The notes: a model not told the origin generated them from the letters alone. DNA of 52,829 nucleotides from JAUPVO01 sp964420875 (GCA_964420875.1 CAYQUK010000003.1:1-52829), one strand, 5' to 3'; shown: positions 43,168 to 52,140, counted from the stretch's first letter. A program made the numbers and translations.

Positions 43168-43269
43168 ATGTCAATCAAAAGTGATTTGGCGAAGAAATTC
43201 GCCATACTCAAGTCTATCCTCCGTGGACGTAAAGGTAGCAACTCCTCACAAGGAAATGCTTTCTCGTAA
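43168..43269 (+). CDS. Small basic peptide (33 aa)
   Basis: ATG 43168 encodes MSIKSDLAKKFAILKSILRG then a Lys/Ser/Asn tail. It is an amphipathic basic helix. GAAGGG (about 43157-43162) lies five bases upstream. It is co-transcribed with the 33-aa membrane peptide and both end at the 43283 terminator. Pairing of a membrane peptide with a basic peptide under an operator-like palindrome suggests a small two-gene module. Confidence 0.6.
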   Translation: MSIKSDLAKKFAILKSILRGRKGSNSSQGNAFS

Positions 43270-43282
43270 GGAGGGTCTTCGC

Positions 43283-43315
43283 AAAAAGCCCGTGCGTGCA
43301 AACGCCGGGCTTTTT
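43283..43315 (+). terminator. Intrinsic terminator of the small-peptide cassette
   Basis: AAAAAGCCCG, inner GCG/CGC with a TGCAAA loop, CGGGCTTTTT. Confidence 0.9.
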
Positions 43316-43403
43316 CTTATTTTATTTTTATATATTTACATACCCATTTCCTGTTAATTTGTTCCCATTTTGTATCAGCACGGCGTGGTATAATTTACTG
43401 ATA

Positions 43404-45545
43404 ATGACATTGTCCTCGATCACAATATCTGGCTTTAAAAGCTTTGCAAAGAAAACGACAATAGACATCTCTCGCAATGTCACAGGCATAGTGGGGCCAA
43501 ATGGTAGCGGGAAAAGTAATGTAGCCGAGGCGATAAGGTTTGTACTTGGCGAGCAGTCGATGAAGAGCATCAGATCCAAATCAATGGGTGACCTGATATT
43601 CAAGGGATCCTCAACTCTCGGGTCTCTGTCTCGTGCATCGGTGTCTATTACCATTGATAACAAAAATAGAAATGCAGGTCGCGGTGTGTCCGAGGATCTC
43701 GCACCATTTTTAGCATATGATGAGATAGTGTTGTCTCGTGAGGTGTATATTGATGGGGGTAGTAGCTACAAGATCAACAACACAGATGTGAGGCTCAAGG
43801 ATGTGCAGGCTATACTCGCTCTCGCTGGTATCGGTACTAGTGTGCACACTATCATCTCTCAGGGTGAGGCAGACAGGATATTGCTAGTGAGCGCTGAGGA
43901 GAGAAAAGAGATGATACAGGATGCTCTCGGACTGCGTGTGCATGAGATGAGACTAAAAGAGAGCGAGCGTAAATTGTTGAAAGTGGAGGAACATATGAAG
44001 ACCGTGTCACTTATGCGTCGTGAACTTGCTCCAGAGCTCAATCACTTAAAAATACAAATAGAAAAGATAGATAAAATAGAAGGGGAAAGAGAAAAGCTTT
44101 TTAATGCATATTTGCAATACTTTTTATATGAAAACAATATCATCAATGGCCTAAAAGAAAAAACAAGACAATACACTGATAACAAAGAGAGACTGATACA
44201 AATAGAAAATGAAAAGCAACAGTTGGCAGCAGAGGAGAGCAAGATAGAGGATGACAGACTCAACTCTAAAATAGAAAAGTCTAAACAAGAGGAGGAGAGA
44301 TACAGCCTCGAGAGGTCACTCGCTGAGGTGGTGTATCAAAAGAATCAGCTCAAAAATGAGCTGGAGAAAATACCAACTCATGCGTCTATTTCAAAGAGCG
44401 ACTATCAGAAATTTAAAGACAGTGTACGCAGTCTGACTGACAAGCTCGAGTCTGCAATAACGACAAACAATACAAATGAGATCAAGAGTCTCATCAGTGA
44501 GATCAATGGTGTTATCGAGCATCAATTCCCAGAGTTCTCTCAAGTAGGGCATACAGATGAGATCAACAAGAAAATATCAGAATGTGTTGGGAAAGAGAAG
44601 GATATACAGTCAAAAATCGAGAGTCTCAAGTCTGTCACAGTATCTGACAATAATATCGAGGCCATAAAAGAAATATATAACAAGAGACAAACTCTGGAGC
44701 GTGAGATAGCAAGTATAGAAAAGGTTAGACAAGAGAATGAGTACATAGCTCGCGAGTTAGAAGAGAAAGATAGGATGTTCGCTGTGTCACTGCAGGAGGC
44801 GACTATATTTGTGGGACAAAAGGTGTTGATGTATAGAGATGCCACATTGCCTACTGACTATAACCACAACAACAATACAAAGGCTGTAGAGCGCAGCAAG
44901 ATCAGAATAGAGGAGATGGGGGTAATAGATATAGCAGGTATCAAAATGCAATATGAGGAGATGAGTAGTCGCAACACATTCCTAGAGAATGAGATCAATG
45001 ATTTGAATAATACAAAAGCCAGCCTCGACACATTGATTGCTGATCTGCGTGCAACTATCAAAACTGATTTTGAAAAAGGATTGGAAAAGATCAACTTTAC
45101 CTTTGCTAATTTCTTTCACAATATTTTCCCAGGTGGAAAAGCAAAATTGATATTAACCGAGACCAAGTTAGAAAAAGAAGAGGGGGACACTAGTGAGGAC
45201 AAGGTGAAGGTAGGTGTGGACCTAGACATCAGTCTGCCAGAGAAAAAGGTAAAAGACATCAACATGCTCTCGGGTGGGGAGAAGACTTTGTCATCTATTG
45301 CATTATTGTTTGCTCTCACCTCTATTGTTCCGCCACCATTCATGGTTCTAGATGAGACCGATGCAGCCCTCGACGAGTCTAATGCTCGTAAGTATGGCAA
45401 GTTATTAGGCAAGTTAGCAGAGAAGTCTCGCCTCCTTGTTATCACACACAATCGTGAGACTATGAATCAATGCGACATACTTTATGGTATAACTCTTGGC
45501 GGCGACGGCGGCTCACGCATCCTGTCTATCAAGTTCGACAAGTAA
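43404..45545 (+). CDS. SMC-like chromosome segregation ATPase, short
   Basis: The 713-residue protein has an N-terminal head (SITISGFKSFAKKTTIDI, Walker A GPNGSGKSNV, and QGEADRILLVSAEERKEMIQ), coiled coil from about 170 to 560, and a C-terminal head with LSGGEKTLSSIALLFAL and FMVLDETDAALDESN. It matches the SMC family but is about 60% of the usual 1,180 residues, and I see no glycine-rich hinge. ATG 43404 is chosen because TG-G-TATAAT (43386-43394) lies nine bases upstream. Confidence 0.85.
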   Translation: MTLSSITISGFKSFAKKTTIDISRNVTGIVGPNGSGKSNVAEAIRFVLGEQSMKSIRSKSMGDLIFKGSSTLGSLSRASVSITIDNKNRNAGRGVSEDLAPFLAYDEIVLSREVYIDGGSSYKINNTDVRLKDVQAILALAGIGTSVHTIISQGEADRILLVSAEERKEMIQDALGLRVHEMRLKESERKLLKVEEHMKTVSLMRRELAPELNHLKIQIEKIDKIEGEREKLFNAYLQYFLYENNIINGLKEKTRQYTDNKERLIQIENEKQQLAAEESKIEDDRLNSKIEKSKQEEERYSLERSLAEVVYQKNQLKNELEKIPTHASISKSDYQKFKDSVRSLTDKLESAITTNNTNEIKSLISEINGVIEHQFPEFSQVGHTDEINKKISECVGKEKDIQSKIESLKSVTVSDNNIEAIKEIYNKRQTLEREIASIEKVRQENEYIARELEEKDRMFAVSLQEATIFVGQKVLMYRDATLPTDYNHNNNTKAVERSKIRIEEMGVIDIAGIKMQYEEMSSRNTFLENEINDLNNTKASLDTLIADLRATIKTDFEKGLEKINFTFANFFHNIFPGGKAKLILTETKLEKEEGDTSEDKVKVGVDLDISLPEKKVKDINMLSGGEKTLSSIALLFALTSIVPPPFMVLDETDAALDESNARKYGKLLGKLAEKSRLLVITHNRETMNQCDILYGITLGGDGGSRILSIKFDK

Positions 45546-45553
45546 AATACAAA

Positions 45554-45631
45554 AATAATATCCCCGCTTCTTAATTTCTTTACCCTTCCTTTCAGGTGGG
45601 TCCTACAAAATTATTCAACGGGGATATTATT
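45554..45631. terminator. Thirteen-bp stem with a 52-nt structured loop
   Basis: AATAATATCCCCG (45554-45566) pairs with CGGGGATATTATT (45619-45631), flanked by A and T runs. The loop includes ACCC...GGGT (an inner hairpin around 45592-45602). It lies between convergent smc and rpmA, so a bidirectional terminator is likely, but the large loop is unusual. Confidence 0.65.
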
Positions 45632-45646
45632 TTTTAAATATTGAAA

Positions 45647-45922
45647 CTAGATTATCACTGATACTACTTTCTTTGTTTTGAATGTGTTATCAAAGTTTGT
45701 GTGTCTCTTTGAAGTGTATTTTACCTTACCATCCTTTAGAGCAAAAACAGTGTGATCCTTTCCAAGACCTACATTCTTTCCTGGCATGATAACTGTACCA
45801 CGTTGGCGTACGATGATGTTACCAGCAGATACTATCTCGCCGTCATGTTTCTTGACTCCAAGGTATTGAGCATTACTGTCTGTTAGGTTTTTAGCGGAAC
45901 CTGCCGCTTTTCTGGTTGCCAT
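45647..45922 (-). CDS. rpmA: Large ribosomal subunit protein bL27
   Basis: The 91-residue protein has the L27 core: SAQYLGVKKHDGEIV-like start, GNIIVRQRGTVIMPGKNVGLG, and KDHTVFALKDGKVKY. L27 lies near the peptidyl-transferase centre. The N terminus is MATRKAAGSAKNLTD. rplU (L21) is not adjacent. The -10 TATAAC ends six bases before the ATG and overlaps the divergent plus-strand -10. Confidence 0.93.
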   Translation of the reverse strand: MATRKAAGSAKNLTDSNAQYLGVKKHDGEIVSAGNIIVRQRGTVIMPGKNVGLGKDHTVFALKDGKVKYTSKRHTNFDNTFKTKKVVSVII

Positions 45923-45928
45923 GTTGTT

Positions 45929-45936
45929 GTTATACT
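45929..45936. promoter_or_regulatory. Overlapping divergent -10 boxes
   Basis: On the minus strand TATAAC (45934-45929) drives rpmA. On the plus strand TG-T-TATACT (45928-45936) drives the 45948 gene. The two -10 boxes share four bases, a symmetric bidirectional promoter. Confidence 0.65.
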
Positions 45937-45947
45937 TTTAGTTAAAG

Positions 45948-46295
45948 ATGTTACACAGTATACAAGAAATCCTGAAAATAATCAATAACCGCCTGACCAG
46001 GGACATTTTATGGATATTTTGCTCTATTTGCCTTATGTTTATTGGTTATTTACTCGGTCTGTCTGAGAATTACTATAAAAACATCCCCGAGGTCAAACTT
46101 ATAAAAACCGAAGAAAATCAAGTCGCTGAAAAGGAGCAAGAGGGTGTGCGAGTTATATTTGGTAGCAGCAAGGGTAAATACTATTACTATCGTGGCTGTG
46201 GCGGGGACACTATTTCTCCTAAGAACTTGCGATATTATAAAAGTGAGGCCGAAGCAGAAAAAATGGGGAAGAAGCTATACAAATCTTGTGAATGA
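45948..46295 (+). CDS. Membrane-anchored small protein with a C-terminal Cys domain
   Basis: The 115-residue protein has one membrane helix (about 20-40), a charged linker, then VIFGSSKGKYYYYRGCGGDTI and SEAEAEKMGKKLYKSC. This YYYRGCGGD...C-terminal Cys pattern recurs in small surface domains of Parcubacteria and resembles Ada-type metal-binding modules. The likely site is outside the membrane; the role is unknown. The -10 is 11 bases before the ATG, shared with rpmA. Confidence 0.65.
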   Translation: MLHSIQEILKIINNRLTRDILWIFCSICLMFIGYLLGLSENYYKNIPEVKLIKTEENQVAEKEQEGVRVIFGSSKGKYYYYRGCGGDTISPKNLRYYKSEAEAEKMGKKLYKSCE

Positions 46296-46314
46296 TGCTG
46301 CTATACTGATACAT

Positions 46315-46383
46315 ATGGCCAAAGAAGAAAAATATCACAAAAAAGAGTTAAAGAAACCAAAAAAAGTAGCAGTCAAGAAGTAA
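46315..46383 (+). CDS. Lys-rich micropeptide (22 aa)
   Basis: ATG 46315 encodes MAKEEKYHKKELKKPKKVAV then KK. TG-C-TATACT (46299-46307) ends seven bases before the ATG and a perfect terminator follows at 46387, so it has a complete transcription unit. The highly basic sequence could bind nucleic acid. I prefer this frame to the overlapping one (46144-46383 in another phase), which shadows the preceding gene. Confidence 0.5.
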   Translation: MAKEEKYHKKELKKPKKVAVKK

Positions 46384-46386
46384 TAT

Positions 46387-46414
46387 AAAAAGTCTCACAA
46401 TTGTGAGACTTTTT
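46387..46414. terminator. Bidirectional intrinsic terminator
   Basis: AAAAAGTCTCACAA followed directly by TTGTGAGACTTTTT, a perfect palindrome. Confidence 0.9.
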
Positions 46415-46426
46415 AATTTAAGATTC

Positions 46427-46903
46427 TTACCCCTTCCTCGCGGCGTCGATAACCGCAACGTCTATTTTCTGCATAGTCATCATCGCGTCAAATGCACGCT
46501 TGCTCTCGTCGCCACCGGCAGTCAGCGCCTCGGTCAATGTGCGTGGGGTGGTCTGCCACGACACTCCCCATTTATCTTTGCACCATCCGCATTCACTCTC
46601 CATGCCACCATTGCCAACTATCGCATTCCAATATTTATCCGTCTCCTCTTGGTTATCTGTTGCTATTTGGAATGAGAACGCCTCACTCTGAGTGAATACT
46701 GGCCCACCATTTAGTCCCATGCAGGGGATACCGCACACTGTGAACTCCACAGTCAGTACATCACCAGCATGACCACCTGGAAAGTCACTAGGCGCACGGA
46801 ACACATTGATAACCTGACTATCTGGGAATGTAGCAGCATAAAATGTTGCCGCCTCCTCCGCGCCCTGTTGGAACCAAAGACAAATTGTATTTTTATGTAT
46901 CAT
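46427..46903 (-). CDS. PhnB-like VOC protein
   Basis: The 158-residue protein matches the 3-demethylubiquinone-9 3-methyltransferase-type domain of VOC proteins (PhnB-like): CLWFQQGAEEAATFYAATFP, GIPCMGLNGGPVFTQSEAFS and CGWCKDKWGVSWQTTPRTL. The name is historical; such proteins are not shown to methylate quinones. On the minus strand TATACT ends six bases before the ATG, giving a leaderless mRNA. GC is higher than average here. Confidence 0.85.
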   Translation of the reverse strand: MIHKNTICLWFQQGAEEAATFYAATFPDSQVINVFRAPSDFPGGHAGDVLTVEFTVCGIPCMGLNGGPVFTQSEAFSFQIATDNQEETDKYWNAIVGNGGMESECGWCKDKWGVSWQTTPRTLTEALTAGGDESKRAFDAMMTMQKIDVAVIDAARKG

Positions 46904-46970
46904 GAGGGAAGTATACTATAAGAATAATTTTAAAAATAAGGTTATAAGTCGTTATGTAGTTTTTATATTT

Positions 46971-47713
46971 TTAAAATTTTAATAAAACATTATCAATTAG
47001 ATCACTGATAAATTCTGTCGCTTTTGGTTGAAGAAAAGATACTCCGGATGCGTGTGCGGCACTATTTCTTATTCCCAGCTTTTCGTCTAATATTTTTCTT
47101 AGATCTTTACTTATTATGTTAGAACTTCTCATTAACTCAATGAGTGTAGTTTCTTTGATTTCTGCGAAATCTTCATACTGAATGATTGGGTTTATTTTTT
47201 TGTAGAATGGTTTGAAATTGCGGTATTGAATTCCGATAGTTTTTGACCAAATATGTATTTAAGTATATGGTCAATAGTTAAGGTCCACACCATTACTATA
47301 GATGCACGGTATGCTTGGACCCTATAACAATTTATAGCTTCAGTTAGAAAAGAGTGTTCCTGAGAGTCTTTTACTTTACTTAACAAGCTAGTTAATTCTT
47401 GAGATACAGCTGTTACTCTAGGCTCATTTTCTACCACCATTTTTATTTCGTCAAAGTTTTTCTTTTCGAGTCTGTATCCTGTTTGTTGTTTATTATATTT
47501 ACCCAGCTTACTTTTTGACTCTTCTGAAAGATAAGCTGATGTTCTCGGATAAACCCTAATGTCTAAACTGTGCATTGTGTCATCAATTTTTTTGGAGGTC
47601 ACGGTTGAAGTTTTATCTTTTGACGTAAGATAATAACTTAAGTAATCAACCTTCTTTTTGTCATCCCATTCTAAGAAATCATCAAATTTTTCAATAAACT
47701 CCGTTATTGTCAT
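46971..47713 (-). pseudogene. HEPN-like protein with a frameshift at A7
   Basis: From ATG 47713 a 173-residue frame runs to a stop at 47192 directly after a run of seven A (minus strand; seven T on plus about 47195-47201). Shifting by one base at that run restores a long frame (NPIIQYEDFAEIKETTLIEL, then GIRNSAAHASG) to a stop at 46971. RNSAAH fits the HEPN R-x4-6-H signature. The first part has CYRVQAYRASIVMVWTLTID, typical of HEPN-like defence and RNase proteins. The whole would be about 246 aa. It may be an indel, an assembly error or programmed slippage. It is 3 bases behind its partner gene. Confidence 0.6.
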
Positions 47714-47716
47714 AAG

Positions 47717-48292
47717 TTATTTTTTATCTGGTTTCGGTAAATTTTCATCTACAAACTTTTCACCAATACGATTAATTGACCAATCAATACCAATGCTGTC
47801 AATTTCCATATTTTTATTTTTAATGTCAGTTAATAGTTGTCTTAAATGAATTGGCTTGTTTCCTAATCTTAAGACACGATAAGCGTATTCAATGTTACTT
47901 TCAGAAAAACTTGTAAGATTTAGTATATTTTTAATATAATATCCTATGACGAGGACTTTTTCTCTTGAGCTACTTCCTGGTTTTTTTTGACCCATAAAGC
48001 TTTCTAAAGAAGTCAATCCTTCTGGGGTTATGTCAAACTTTTCTGGGCTTACATCTTTTACTTTTGATGTTTTCTTTTTTCTACCGCCTGTATTTTGAAC
48101 TATTTGATTTTTTTTGTTAGGTATCTTATTTTCTATAAGATCATTCTCTATACGAGTTGTTATGTTTTTATTATTATTTTGATTAATAAGATGTTTATAT
48201 TCTTCAAGATATTTAGTTACGAAAGATTCAGAACCTTCGAGCTCTAATATGCCTTCTTTTACGTTAATAATTGCTTTTGTAATTTGTTCCAT
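47717..48292 (-). CDS. Unknown protein, partner of the HEPN-like gene
   Basis: The 191-residue protein has an N-terminal coiled helix, a basic linker (GGRKKKTSKVKDVSPEKFDI), and a C-terminal alpha-helical region (KVLVIGYYIKNILNLTSFSE, then LGNKPIHLRQLLTDIKNK) that could be a winged-helix DNA-binding domain. It begins the two-gene operon with the HEPN-like gene. It is AT-rich compared with the flanking helicase gene. No promoter of the local extended -10 type is clear upstream. Confidence 0.6.
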   Translation of the reverse strand: MEQITKAIINVKEGILELEGSESFVTKYLEEYKHLINQNNNKNITTRIENDLIENKIPNKKNQIVQNTGGRKKKTSKVKDVSPEKFDITPEGLTSLESFMGQKKPGSSSREKVLVIGYYIKNILNLTSFSESNIEYAYRVLRLGNKPIHLRQLLTDIKNKNMEIDSIGIDWSINRIGEKFVDENLPKPDKK

Positions 48293-48316
48293 GTGTTTTA
48301 TTTATTATTTTTTAAG

Positions 48317-48326
48317 TTGTGGATAA
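48317..48326 (+). other. DnaA-box-like sequence in a 153-base intergenic region
   Basis: TTGTGGATAA is the exact complement of TTATCCACAA. A one-mismatch copy, TGGGGATAA, lies at 48417-48425. The region 48293-48445 is otherwise AT-rich, with a TATAAT at 48434-48439 for the helicase gene. No dnaA or dnaN is near, so an origin is not supported. Confidence 0.35.
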
Positions 48327-48445
48327 GTAGACTTTTCACTTGAGGCTAAGTATGCTTATTACTTTAAGTTTAGTTGGTTATTTTATATTTAGCAAGTAGT
48401 AAAAACCTGAGGATTATGGGGATAACTTAATGGTATAATAATGCT

Positions 48446-51400
48446 ATGAAAAGTAATGTAGACCAGCAATTTGAGGATAGATACAAAAGCCTAAATGCGG
48501 AGCAGAGGAAGGCTGTGGATGCTATCGATGGGCCGCTGCTGGTCATCGCGGGACCGGGAAGTGGGAAAACCGAGCTGCTGAGCATACGCACTGCGAAAAT
48601 ACTCAAAGAGGGGCATGTCTAGCCATCATCCATCCTGCTGCTGACATTCACAGACAGTGGTGCGCGCAACATGAGGGAGAGACTGGTGAGCCTGATCGGT
48701 GAGGCGGGGTACAGGGTGGCGGTGTATACTTTTCACTCATTCGCCTCGGACGTGATCTCGAGATACGGAGAGTACTTTTTCGATGGGGCGCAATACAGAC
48801 CCGCGACAGATGTGGAGAGAATAGGAATAGTGGAAAAGGTATTGGAAGAAATGCCAAAGGGGTCCGTCTTGGCTGGCAAGCAATTTGAAGCGGGGTATAC
48901 ATACACTGGTGACATCATGTCCAGCATCTCGGCAATCAAAAAGGGGAACTATACACCAGCCGAGTGGAGAGAGAAAATATTGGGGATGAAAAGTGAGTAT
49001 GAGAATATCAATGCAGCTGTAGGGGAGATGTTCGCAGAAAGTAGTGGCAAGAGAAATATGGAGGTGGTCAGGAATAATTTCTTGCGTATATATGAGGTGC
49101 TGCAAAATATGGATGGAGAGGTGGCGAAATATCTGGCCAACACACTAGCGATAGAATTGAAAATTTCACTCGAGAGAGAGGAATATAAAAATCTAAATGA
49201 TTGGCGTGATGAGTACTTTACAAAGGACACCAACGAGGGAGGTGATACAAAAATAATGAAAGATAGCCGCAATGAGAAACTAGAAAAGTGGCTGGCGCTG
49301 GCTGATGTGTATGAAAAATACGATGCAGAGATGAGGAGGGCGGCCCTGTATGACTTTGACGATATGATATTCATGGTGGCCCGCACGATTGAGAAAAATG
49401 TGGCACTGCGTAATGAATTGGAAGAGAAATATCAATATATTATGATAGATGAATTCCAAGATACCAATGATGCGCAAATGTATCTGGTGCAGCTGCTCAC
49501 CAGCTCGCCAATAAATGAAGGGAGACCGAATGTGATGGCGGTGGGGGATGACGATCAGGCTATATACAAATTCCAAGGGGCAGAGCTGTCAAATCTGTAT
49601 AAATTCAGGTCTCAATATCGAGATGTGCAAATGGTCGTCCTCGACAAGAACTATCGCTCTACGCAGCAAATTTTGGACCAGGCGAGGGGTCTAATCACAA
49701 AGGCGGAGGACAGACTGGAAACCAGATTCCCATCGGAAATAACCAAGATTATCAGCTCGGAAAATAAGGGGCTAAAGGGTGGAGAAATAGTGGAGAAAAC
49801 ATTTGATAATATACATAGCGAGCTGGACTGGGTGGCGCAAGAGATAAAGAAGTTGCTGTCTGCTGATGTGGACGCAAGTGAGATATCTGTCATATCAAAA
49901 AGTCATAATAATTTGAAGAGGCTGTCAGTTGTGATGAATGACTACAAATTGCCATACTCATATGAAAAGCGTGAACATGTACTGAGCAAGCAGCCGATAC
50001 ATGAGCTGGTAGCCATATTAAAATTCGTAGCGAGCGGTATGAATAGTTTGGATGAGGCGTTGCTGCCGGAGATACTGGGTTATAAATTCTTTGGCCTGGA
50101 CCGCATAGACATATGGCGCGTGGCAGAAGCGGTGAGAAATGGAAAAGAGGTAGTGGGGGATGACAATATCAGAAACTTCACCCGTGTCTCATGGCTGGAG
50201 GCCATGCTAGGGAGTGATAATCAGAAAATAAAAAACATTGCTAAATTTTTAGTGGACCTGGTGGCCGAGGCGCAGTCGGTACCACTGCAGGAAATACTGG
50301 ACAAGATAATCGGCACCAAAGAGTGGGAGATAGATGCTGAGAATGACGACTCGGATATAGAGACGAAGGATACCGAGTACACCAGCCCATTCCGCGAATA
50401 CTATTTTGGATCTGATAATTTTGATCATAACAAGCCAGAGTATCTGGACTTTCTCTTTGCACTGCGTACATTTGTAGGGGCTCTGCGTGAATATAGACGC
50501 GGTACCACATTGTATGCCAATGACATATTTGCATTCCTTGAGGTGTATGAGAATAATGATAAATTAACACTGACTGCTGTGTCTCCATTTGCCAGCAGTG
50601 ATAATGCAGTAACATTACAAACAGCACACAAGTCAAAGGGTCTGGAGTATGAATATGTATTCATCGTGAACAGTGATGAGGATGAGTGGAATGGCCGAGG
50701 CTATGCAAATAAAATAGGCATGCCAACACATTTGAAACTGCTCCCTGACAGTGATAATGCTGATGATCGCATACGCCTATACTATGTGGCGATGACGCGT
50801 GCCAAACATACCCTGTATATCACCAATCACAAGGCAAAATTGGGATTCATATTGAAAGGTGATGAGGAGATGCAAGAGGGGGAAGTAAATAAAAATATAA
50901 TAGACAGTCTGTATATCACAGAGAGAAAGGACTACGTAGAGGATGAGAAGGTGCTGCTGCGACGCCTACTCGAGAATTATAAGATGCCGGTCACACATAT
51001 GATCAACTTTTTAAATATCGTAAAAGTGGGGCCAGAGAAATTCATAGAGCAGAATCTACTGCGTTTTCCTCAGGCTATGTCACCATCATCTGTCTACGGG
51101 TCCGCTATGCATGAGGCGATGCAGAACTTTTATCTCTATCTGAAGAAATACAACAAGCTACCGTCTAACGATCAGGTGTACAAATATTTTGCTGGTGCAT
51201 TGTCGCGAGGATCACTGTCTGAGGTGCAGTACAAAAAGTATTATGATGCTGGTATAAAAAATCTAGAAATATATTTGGTGGATCTCAATAAGAGGGGAAT
51301 CAAAGAGAGTAGTATGGTGGAGGTGAACTTTGCAAGTGAGGGAGTGATGATAGGTTCTGTGCCAGCGACAGGGAAAATAGACAAGATCGATTTTGATGCT

Positions 51401-51799
51401 GACACTGTCCTCGTGACTGATCTCAAGACTGGGAAAAGTTTTAAAGATTGGGAGGATGCGGACACTGAGTATGACAAGATCAAAATGCATTTCTTTGGCT
51501 ATCAATTGGCTTATTATTATCTACTGATTAAAAATTCGCGTGGGTACAAGGACTATAAATTGGAAAAGGGGTATATAGAATTTTTGGAGGCGGACAAAAA
51601 AGGGAATATAAACATATTGGAGTTGAAACTAGATGACAATCTTATCGACAGGGTATCGAGACTTGCGAATGCTGTATATAAAAAAGTGATCGATCTGGAC
51701 TTCCCGGATACATCTAAATACAGAATCAAAGACGACGGTAGCGAGCGTGACGTCCGCCTCAAAGACATATTGGAGTTCGAAGAGGAGCTACTAAAATAA
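48446..51799 (+). pseudogene. UvrD/AddA-like helicase with C-terminal nuclease, interrupted by TAG
   Basis: ATG 48446 opens MKSNVDQQFEDRYKSLNAEQ, with Walker A GPGSGKTE near residue 37. An in-frame TAG (48620-48622) then falls between helicase motifs I and Ia, and the same frame continues with SSILLLTFTDSGARNMRERL, YHSF-type motif, IDEFQDTNDAQ (motif II), VGDDDQAIYKFQGA (III), TAHKSKGLEYEYVF (V) and VAMTRAK (VI). A C-terminal PD-(D/E)XK domain reads DKIDFDADTVLVTDLKTG. Intact length would be about 1,117 aa. Downstream ATG 48671 would make a 1,042-aa protein lacking Walker A. TATAAT is six bases before ATG 48446. Confidence 0.85.
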
Positions 51800-51825
51800 A
51801 AACTAACCCCGCTCTGTGAGCGGGG
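51787..51825 (-). terminator. Minus-strand terminator of the 51843 cassette
   Basis: CCCCGCTC, loop ACA, GAGCGGGG on the minus strand, followed by TTAGTTTTTATTTT. On the plus strand there is no T tract, so it is directional for the minus gene. Confidence 0.85.
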
Positions 51826-51842
51826 TGTTGGCGACGTAGCGA

Positions 51843-52046
51843 TTAAGCTGGCGTTGCGGTGAGCTGTGCTGTCTTTTTGATGTACCAGGCGGTCATGAGA
51901 CCGGCCGGAATGGCAAACAGAAGCGCAAGATCTCGCAGAGTTGTCATCATGGCGTCATTATCGCCGAAGATATGTACCAGCTGCGAAGCTCCGAAGAGAG
52001 CGCAGAAGATGGTGCAGATCAGGACTGTTGCGGCTGTGGTATTCAT
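51843..52046 (-). CDS. Two-helix cassette membrane protein (67 aa)
   Basis: I do not recognise the family. It begins MNTTAATVLICTIFCALFGA and has a second helix about residues 41-57, ending AWYIKKTAQLTATPA. I chose ATG 52046; AAGGGA lies about 10 bases upstream, and the longer frame (52121) would start inside the leader. It has its own promoter (52138-52110) and terminator. It lies antisense to the flanking helicase and nuclease genes. Confidence 0.6.
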   Translation of the reverse strand: MNTTAATVLICTIFCALFGASQLVHIFGDNDAMMTTLRDLALLFAIPAGLMTAWYIKKTAQLTATPA

Positions 52047-52109
52047 GGAAAGATCCCTTAATTTATGAAGTTGTTTAGGCCTTATTGCCTCGTGTCTGTA
52101 GCTGTGTAT

Positions 52110-52138
52110 ATTATTACACATTTTACTTATTTTGTCAA
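52110..52138 (-). promoter_or_regulatory. Canonical promoter of the 51843 cassette (minus)
   Basis: TTGACA (52138-52133), 17 bases, AATAAT (52115-52110), with TG just upstream of the -10. Confidence 0.75.
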
Positions 52139-52140
52139 GT

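Noticed and set aside
43296..43403. Longer N terminus for SMC, and similar extensions of SOD (34876), lysS (25075), VanY (39949) and infB (32222)
   Set aside because: Each extension runs across a promoter, terminator or neighbouring gene and lacks family similarity; the family start fits the later ATG.
46144..46383. A 79-codon frame overlapping the 45948 gene
   Set aside because: Most of it is an out-of-phase shadow; only its last 22 codons have a promoter and a start at 46315.
48293..48445. Replication origin suggested by an exact DnaA box and a near copy
   Set aside because: Only one exact box and one mismatch copy, no dnaA, dnaN or unwinding cluster nearby; chance occurrence in AT-rich DNA is likely.
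48620..48622. Alternative genetic code with TAG as a sense codon
   Set aside because: TAG ends many intact conserved genes in the window (for example greA, lysS and trhO), and TGA and TAA are also used as stops.
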